Shown in pieces: positions 46,401-55,400 of a stretch of 64,000 nucleotides of DNA. A program made the position numbers and the translations under genes. Location of the stretch: NCBI RefSeq assembly GCF_000002235.5, contig NW_022145612.1:16794809-16858808 (forward strand), given 5' to 3'. The first letter of the stretch is position 1; each line of letters begins with the position of its first letter. The notes beneath the pieces are model-generated. The model had not been told where the DNA came from and did not search any database. It was given only the letters and a program-made list of their open reading frames with translations. This stretch comes from Strongylocentrotus purpuratus (Eukaryota > Echinodermata > Echinoidea > Camarodonta > Strongylocentrotidae).

Positions 46401-49400
46401 GTTCCCATAAGATCCTACTGGACACTTTTCAGCACACACTTCCCCAGTCCATCCAGATTTACAAGTGCATATTCCATCGATGTGATCGCATGTGCCATCA
46501 TTCTGGCATTGACATAACTGTCGGCAGTCTTGTCCGAAAAATCCATCTTGGCAACGTGCACTGCATGCCACGCCAGTCCAACCTGGAAACCAATTACATG
46601 AACCATCAACATGGTTACACAATCCACCACTTGTGCAACCACAAAGAAGCTTACAAGCATTGCCGTAACGTCCCTCTGGACATCTGTTTTCACACAAATC
46701 TCCTATCCATCCTGGTTGGCATAAACAACTCCCATCGATATGGTTGCACGAAGCATTGTTTCGACAGGCGCAAACTTCCCGGCATTGTAGACCAAAGGAG
46801 CTGTCTCCACAAGGGGATTTGCAATCTAGTCCTATCCAACCAGCAGTACACGTGCATGAGCCATTTATGTGGTTGCATGTTCCTCCATTTTCACATTGGC
46901 ACTGTTGTGAGCATTCAAGCCCATAGAACCCTTCTGGACATTCTTGTTCACATGTTTCTCCAATAAAACCTTTACCGCACATGCATGATCCATCCACATG
47001 AAAACAGGTGCCTCCATTTTGACATCTGCATTCCACAGTACATCCTAATCCATAGGTGTCTGTCAGGCAAACCTCAGTACACAAGTCCCCAGTCCATCCA
47101 GGTTGGCAGCTGCATGACCCGGAAACAGGGTCACATGCGCTATCGTTGAAACACTGACATTCATTCTCACAGTTCAATCCGAAGGTACCATCCGCACAGG
47201 TATCCTTACAGAATTGCCCTCGCCAGCCAGCCAGGCATGAACAAGTGCCGTCGACATGATTGCATTCAGCTCCATTTTCACACAAGCATCGATATTCACG
47301 GTTCATTCCGTATAAACCTTGTGGACATCTTTCATCGCAGAGATCACCCGTCCACCCAGGACTGCAATCGCAGTGACCATCCTTACGATGGCAATGTGTT
47401 CCGTTCTGGCACAGGCAATCCGTCCGACAACCTTCGCCAAAGAAGTTATCTGGACACATCTCAGAACATGTCTCTCCAATCCAGCCTGGTGCACAAAAGC
47501 ATGAACCACTGGTGTGGCTACAATTCGCACCGTTAACGCAAGAACACACATCTCTGCAGTCAAGTCCGTAATACCCCTCCTGACATCCAACATCACAGAC
47601 TTCCCCCATCCAACCTGATGAACAAGTGCAGGTTCCATCTGTCTGATTACAGTGTGCTCCGTTTTGACATAGGCATTCCTGTGAACACCCAGTTCCGAAC
47701 GTACCAAGAGGGCATGGTTGGTCACATCTTTGTCCTGTCCAGCCTCGTTCACACGCACAAGAACCATCAGACTGGCATGGTGACCCGTCTGGACAAAGAC
47801 ATTCTTTATCACATAGTGTGCCGGAGAAACCGTTGCGACACGTACAAGAGCCATCTACAGGATCACAAAGAGCAATTTTCGCACAACGGCATCTGAAAGA
47901 CAAAATAATGTAAAGTTGATCAAACTGTTTGATTCATGCTAACCTCTATAAATGTTAAAATCTAGTGTTTTAATTATTCGCGCAATTACCAGTGATATAG
48001 CTTCCATGGTGGTTATTAAACTGAAATCGGAATAATTAGAAAAATTAAGTAATCATTAAATGATCCACTTTCAGTATAGAGTAGAGTCGGGGTAGAAACA
48101 CAATTATTGTCAGCTAGAGCTTGATAGTCCTACCTAAATTGCCTATACCCTGTGGTTTGTTTCCATGAAAAAAGAGATTTGTTAAATCCGATCGCATGCT
48201 GACCGATGCTTGGACTATCTGGCGGCTGGGATACAAATGGGGACCCGTAGATTCGAGTAATGGGTAATAAAAAAGGGTATTTGACAACTGGAAGGAATCG
48301 AGGAAGTTAAAAAGCTCTCCTGATAATAGGTTCATGGTAATGAATAAAGATCCGTAATGATTGATTATGTTCATATTAATTAGATAAGTTACCTTTGTTG
48401 ACAACCCACTCCGTAGCGGTGATTAGAACACGGTTGATCACATGACTTGCCATTCCAACCAGCAGTACAGGTACAAGCACCTGACCAACGATTACATGTG
48501 GCGCCATTCTGACAGGTACAGGTCTGGGAAGTGGAATCATACACAATTAAGATTTTGATTAGATTATGATGATAATCCATCAGTCGGCCATGTGTACAGT
48601 GTTGAAATCTATGACATTAAACTGATTTGTAATGCATGAAATGGACTAAGTACGGTTCGTATTTCCAGTCACTATAAACAATAGAAGGTAATCTCCGTTG
48701 TCAAATCAGCATTCACTTTAAAACCGTTAATTTGATTTGATGTGATTTGATTTATACGGATTTGACGGTTTACCCTTTAACCAATATTGTCATACATAAT
48801 TTTACTAAATTATTCTGGCTTTATACATGGCTGAAGAGACAGTTATATAATCAGGCTTTACAAATGATATGAGATCAGATAATGGAGAAGTATAAATGAG
48901 AAGCGCACGATAAAAAAAGGTATGATAAACAGTATCCTTTAAAGGATCCGCTTCTGCAAGCAGAACATGATGGACGAACACATTGATTTATTAAAAACAT
49001 TCGTAAAGATCTTAGTATGACAAGTGAAATGAACTTAATAAAGTACTCATGATGAATGATGAATAACAATCGTTATTGCAAAGACTTTACAAACAAACAA
49101 CCTTAGGCCATTTCAAAAGCTCTGTGCGTCACCTGATCATAATGTGTGAACGCGGCAATGACATTAGACGTAATCCATACATGATTTCTATACAGGCAAC
49201 AAAATGGAGTAATAAATTTCACCCTTAAGTTGATTTCTTGAAAGTCTATGTGATCTTGTTAACAGGAATTAATAAGTAACTCCCGGAATGGTGGCTTACC
49301 AGTTTACAGTTTCTGCCATAGTGTTGAGCGTCGCATTCCTCCTCGCAGGTTGCCCCTTTCCAGCCCTTGTTACACGAACAGTTTCCAGTTGCTCGGTTGC

Positions 49401-52400
49401 ATTTGCAATTTTTCTTGTTACAGGCACATGTGGTAGCACAACCAACACCCCATGTATTCTTTGGACATTCTACACAGAAAATCAAGAGAATGGTAATGTA
49501 TACTATCCAAGGGCGTCCTTAGAAGTGTTGTCGTCTAGTAGATAAGTCACCCGACTGAAGATCGCAAGGTACGGGGTTCGAGTCCCGCCGCGGCACTAAT
49601 GTCCTTTGGCAAGACTTTAATCTACATTTGCCACTCTCCACCCAGGTGTTAAATGGGTACCCGTTATGATGTGAAATTTAATGTGTTTGGATGAGCAAGT
49701 GGCGCCTGTAAAATGGCGACTGGCCGGAATGCTCCACAGGGAATGGATAATGTGCTTACAATGTGTGCGGGTAAGCTTGAATCCGATGACCAGGGTAATA
49801 ACAAGTGCTGTGCCTAGAAACAAAGTATTAGGCGCATTATAAATGTAAGCTATTATTAATCGAGATGTTATGAGGATGAAATTAGAAACTTGTAAAGTCA
49901 TCTCGTGTTACCTGCCCCCTAAAAGGAACAGTTTGAAGATCCAATGATGCAACCTGAATATTGATTTAAAAATAAGCGAGTATCGAAATAAGTAATAAGC
50001 AATTTAAGATAAAACAAAGAACGACGAAAAAATTTAATACAAATCAACTACATTTTTGCACTTACTGATTTTTTCTTACGATACAATCTTATCGATATTA
50101 AGATTGTTTATTCTGCATCCTTCTTGCAATTAAATAAATTAAAAGTTAACAGAATTTTATAATACCATTAATCAAGGGAAATGGCATATTTTCATCAAAT
50201 ACGTGAACATAATTCTAACTTATAATAGCAATCTAAAGAGTCGAAAGGGGAAATGGGATAAACAAATAACGAATCAAGGTTAATTAATGCTTTAAAAAAA
50301 CGTTGGTTGCCTTAGATATTCCATGTGATTTGAGTGGGAAATCAATTTTAAAAGAACTTCTTGACAATGATCCAGTACTCTAGCCAAGGAAGGAAATTAC
50401 CATAAACACTTTATCACTCTCCAACAATCCGACAATAGGACTGGGGTGACAAGTCAGATGTTTCCTTTCTTGGTTGTTAAACATCCGGAATTATCACCAC
50501 GCAAGTTTTATAGTTTAAAATTGATTTCAATGAAAATAAACAGGTACTTGTTTGAAGATTGCCAGTAGATTCATAATGGTGGAGGTGCATATGAAAGGAA
50601 GCCAATTCCGGCCTCGGGACGGCATCTGATGGCTCATTTTTGAATAAAAAACAAATTAAAACAATTTCATGACGATACGTGACATTTTTGTTCTATAAGG
50701 AGCGGAATTTAGACAAATTATCACAGCATAGCTCCAGGTGCACGTGCTCCCCCTCCCCCTCTTGAAAAATATCGAATGGCAGAAGAGAGGGTAATAAATT
50801 TATTTTATTTTTAATTGTTGTCAAATTTATTCATTTAAAGAATGATTGTCCACGATTTTTTTAATTGTCGTTAAAAATATTCATTTTGAATTTGAATAAA
50901 TTTGTTGTTGTTGTTGTTGTTTGGTATTATCGGCATTTCATTCTTTTTTAGAATATTTACGCCTTTCACTTTTTTTTTTTTACTATTTGTAAATTCGTAC
51001 TCTTCTAAAATCATAGCTTTTGTTTGTTTGATAATATAATCTCAGATCCACTGGTCTATGAAAACCCCTCACCACAATTGGCACCTTCCTGCCAGACCGG
51101 CGCGGTACATTGCACAATCTTCTCGGCCATCATTGCCCTAGGCAACTCTGGTGCCGATGAGAGGATTCTGGGGTTGATCTTCAGAGTCACTTGTTTGGGG
51201 TTTACCGTCCTCTATCCCTCTTTACTCTTTCTTTCCTTTTCCCTTCTAGTATTTTTCCTTTTTTTTCTTAAACCTTATTTTTCTATCAAAGTAGGTATCA
51301 ACATCTTAGAGCATTTGGTTATCGTGTGATATGTGCAAAAAAAAGGAAAAAAAGATGACATAACTTATATGAGCATAATGCATAAAGATACATCATGACT
51401 TGTATATCATTACATTTCATATATTTCCAACTAAATCAATGACTTACTTCGAGTGCACTTGCCCCTCTTTTCCAGCCAGCCAGCACAGCAACCAAGAGCT
51501 GTAATACCGTATGAATTCCTGTATAGAGACAGAGTTACTACGATTAAAACATTATTACAAATATATGTCTATCAGCAATCATTCCGGGTACCTATACCTA
51601 AAGAGAACAGTTTAAGATTTCAAAATCTAAGCAAGGGATCTTGTCATGTCGGTGCGACTTGAAAGCCCAGCGTTGTCGAGTAGTTCATAACATTGTCACT
51701 TGGTTCCACCAAGAAAAAATATTATTAAACCTCTAGAGTCATATTGGTGTTCATGTACTTTTAATACTTAAGTGGTAATTCATCATTTGAAAGGGCCGCG
51801 GAGTGACCAATTTTTCTAAATGGTAGATTTACATAATGTTACCGTTTAAGATGGCCTGGGAGAATATGACAGAGATATTTTGAATTTATTAACAGCATGC
51901 TCTCTGCCAAATGATTATTAGGAAAATCAAAGTTTCAATCAAATCGTGGGGGAAATGAAAAATTAAGAAAATAGAGCATGTGTATTTATGGTGACAGAGA
52001 AGGTTCGACAGATGGATTTAAGGAATGGGGCTATAATGAAGGGGATATAAAATTCAATTCAATTCACTTCAATTCAAATTGTATTGATTTAAATCCAAAC
52101 AAATAGGATCATTCTCAATACTTTTGTTATTCATGGGATAACAGATTTTAAGATTATAGTGTAAAATAGATTGTAAGTAGAGTGCAAGAGTAAAGATAAC
52201 AATAACCAGGAATGGCATAAATTAACGTACTACTAAATGTCTCTTCTGGAATATAATGCAGGGATGAAAATGATTACTCCTAATACTTTTTACAATTTGT
52301 TGTTGTTCGCCTTTTCTTTTCAAATAAAAAGGAAACAAATACAACATGATAGTAAGTCTAACAGCCTTTTCACACACGGGTAAAATTCTTTAAAGCTGAT

Positions 52401-55400
52401 TAGTTTGTGAAAAGGCTGCTTGTATCTGTCCGAACATCGTATAAACGACGTTCACACAGGGAAAAAAATCTTTAAAGCTTTTTAAAGCTGTTGAGTTAAC
52501 AGCTTTAAACTAATCAGCTCTAGATACGATGAATTTTAGCTGTGTGTGAAAAGGCTGAATATACGACAGCTCGTCCCTATTCAAAATCCAAACTCGTGGG
52601 AGACAGCGAGAACGGGATGACAATCACGGGATGCTTTTTACAATACTCAATTTCATCGAGATTAATGTTATGGTAAACAAACAATCAATGATCTACTAAT
52701 TTCGTATATGGTCGTACATAGACAGAGTCACGGAGGATGTGGGGTGGGGGTGTTTAGAGAGCGAATAGAAGAAATGACACCGAGAGTAGTTTCAAAATGT
52801 AAGTGAGTAGATTTCTTCTACATCATACAACTATTGATCTTGCATGATATTCGTGACAAATATTAGTGTGTAGAATTAATTGTGTGTGTTTCAGTGTAAA
52901 TGTGATTGTTTTGCGTGTTCACTAATCACACCAAATAACTCTATTTTTATTTTAGCTACGAGGAAGCAAGGTTGCACGGACAATAAAACACATGATAAAT
53001 AGTATTCCCTTTTCGTTATTTTATTGAGGTATAAACTGCACACTTGCAAGTGTAGTCAGGCAATATGAATGACTCGGAATAAGAATGAAATTAATGAGAA
53101 ATGAGAAATGATTGCACGGAGATTAAATGGTCATGTACTAAATGAGATGGACATGAATGAATGCAGTGAATAAATTAAGCTTACGACAAAGTAGGAATGA
53201 CGTCGAAAGTTCCATGGAAATGATGACGATCGAGTGATGAACGAGGAAAGGGGCTCAGTCACGCGATGATGAAACGGAGGCTTGAAGGCGGAAACGCGAC
53301 TTCGTTGGCGTGGCTGAAGAGCCGTGAAGAAACGCGATGACGACGCTGACGCTCGTGATGGTGATGATGATCATAATGATGATCTCGGGCGAGAAGAGAA
53401 GTGAAGAAGTGCGGCGCTGAAGAGGAGGCAGTGAGTCGCTCGTTGTCGGAGGCCAAAGAAGAAATGCGGACATCAAAGCCAGTGGTGATGCAGAGCAGTG
53501 ATTAAGAAGCCGTCGGAAAACACATCAACAAACTACGCAGCTGCTTGGCGCTAAACAGATGCTCATCGGTAAACGCGATAAACGCCGATAATTATGATCA
53601 GTTTGAATGCGAGGGTTTGGGAATATCAAAATGCTTATGCGAAGATCGATGTATATTGGAGTCAAGCTGTTTTAAAGATTTCCCCTAGTTTGATCAGTAT
53701 AAGATATTTACAATACGTGGGGTATATTTCGACCCGTGCAAGGTGCAAGCTGGACAAAGTATAACGAAAATATCTTAAATTCTTTCTTTTGATCATCAAA
53801 AGTTACCTTGAAGAAATGTTGCTAAAATCGTACTTATTGAAATCCCATTCTAAAGAGTCATTACAAGTTCAATCACCTCAATACATGTAATACGTAACTG
53901 AATCACGAGAAAGCTTTGGCAACCCCCATCTTCCCTGCGATTTTGCGCCCTTTTCCTACGGAAAACATCCGACTTTGTAGTTGAGCTGCCCCATGACGAC
54001 GAACATGAAAACATTTGATCTGATAACATGGGTTCATGAACGATCAATTTCCCAATGTCATTACACTCGTCTAGTCAAAACTAAAAGAAAGAGATGAACT
54101 TCTCAGTACATTCACGTGGTCAATTATGACGTAATGTTTATTAATACATTTTGAAACAAAGAATGTTACGTCTTTCATATCAGTTTAAAAATCTGATTGA
54201 GTGTTAAAGCATACTTAGACCTATACGATATTTCCTTAAGATTTTGTTTTCTTTTTCTTCGCAATTCATTTTCCATATAGTTTTTCTTTCTCTTTAATAT
54301 TTATTTTTGAATTGTTTGTTATATATTTGTAAAACTGCAAAAGAAAAAGAAAATCAAACAGAAATAAATAAATCAAATCAAATCAAATCAAATCAAATCA
54401 TCATTCGGTGAATTGTTCTAACTGCATCGAAGATTCACGTCTACATCAGTATCAGCGTGATAGATGGTGATGAGCGCAGCGAAGGTGATCTGCATAATGA
54501 CGGTCGAGATTAGGCCTGGACTAATGTCAAACTTTAAAATATATTATGTTCACAAATGTTTTTGAATGATAATATTGTAGGTCTAAAATACATTAAGAAG
54601 AGCATTATACTCTGGTATTGTATATAGTGCATGCTTTATCACGTTATGATGTAGGCATCTCTATTGCTCCCATATATAGGGCTATGTAAATGACAACTAT
54701 AAAGATAAAAGATGTCCATAGCTTGACCGAGGCATCACCGATGTATATGGGAGTGAGCAAAATAAAGGCGGTGTCAGACACAATTTTCCCGATCCATCTT
54801 GAATTAACTAGATAATAGCTTTCTAGATAATTCACTTACGTAAGTGACAGAGAGAAATTTCTCGATAATGGAGAATTTTCTTGGTTCGTTGTAGATTTTT
54901 TTGCGGGATTTTCCCCGGGATAATTGATGACAGACAGAAAATTTTCTAGATAGCTATTTTCCAGATAATTAGACTCTGTCTGACATCGCCTTATAAGGAT
55001 CCACCGATGTGAATTACTCTAAACATTTTACTGGAGTACCTCGCACAAGGCGAAGAAATATCCACATCTGTGGGTTGATGATTGATGATGAGTATACATC
55101 CTCAATAACAAAGCCAATGGAGTAGGGAGTATCGAGCCCGACCCCTCCCCTCAAAAATGGAATAAAATAGACTGGAGAAAAAAAATTAATTACTCGAATC
55201 CGAGTTCTTTCCAGTTTTTTGTTTAACTATTGGTCACAGAAACTTTCATCTTTCATGTATCTATTAAGAATAACATGAAAAATTATTCAATCGTTTAACT
55301 GTTAGTATATTATTGACACATAGGGTATTAACATACCTGTTTACTTATTATGCATACTCTTTAAACAACAAAGTTATCTCGATAACTAAAAGCTTTCCAG

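Noticed and set aside
45869-46966. Plus-strand frames of 147 and 158 codons over the gene 2 EGF exon
   Set aside because: Antisense shadows of the EGF repeats.
49525-49598. Functional tRNA gene
   Set aside because: The head has A and B boxes but a poor acceptor stem, and it is followed by the body and tail of a SINE family with other copies here.
51024-51329. 101-codon frame that resembles a degraded LINE end
   Set aside because: No recognisable reverse transcriptase motif; could not be assigned.
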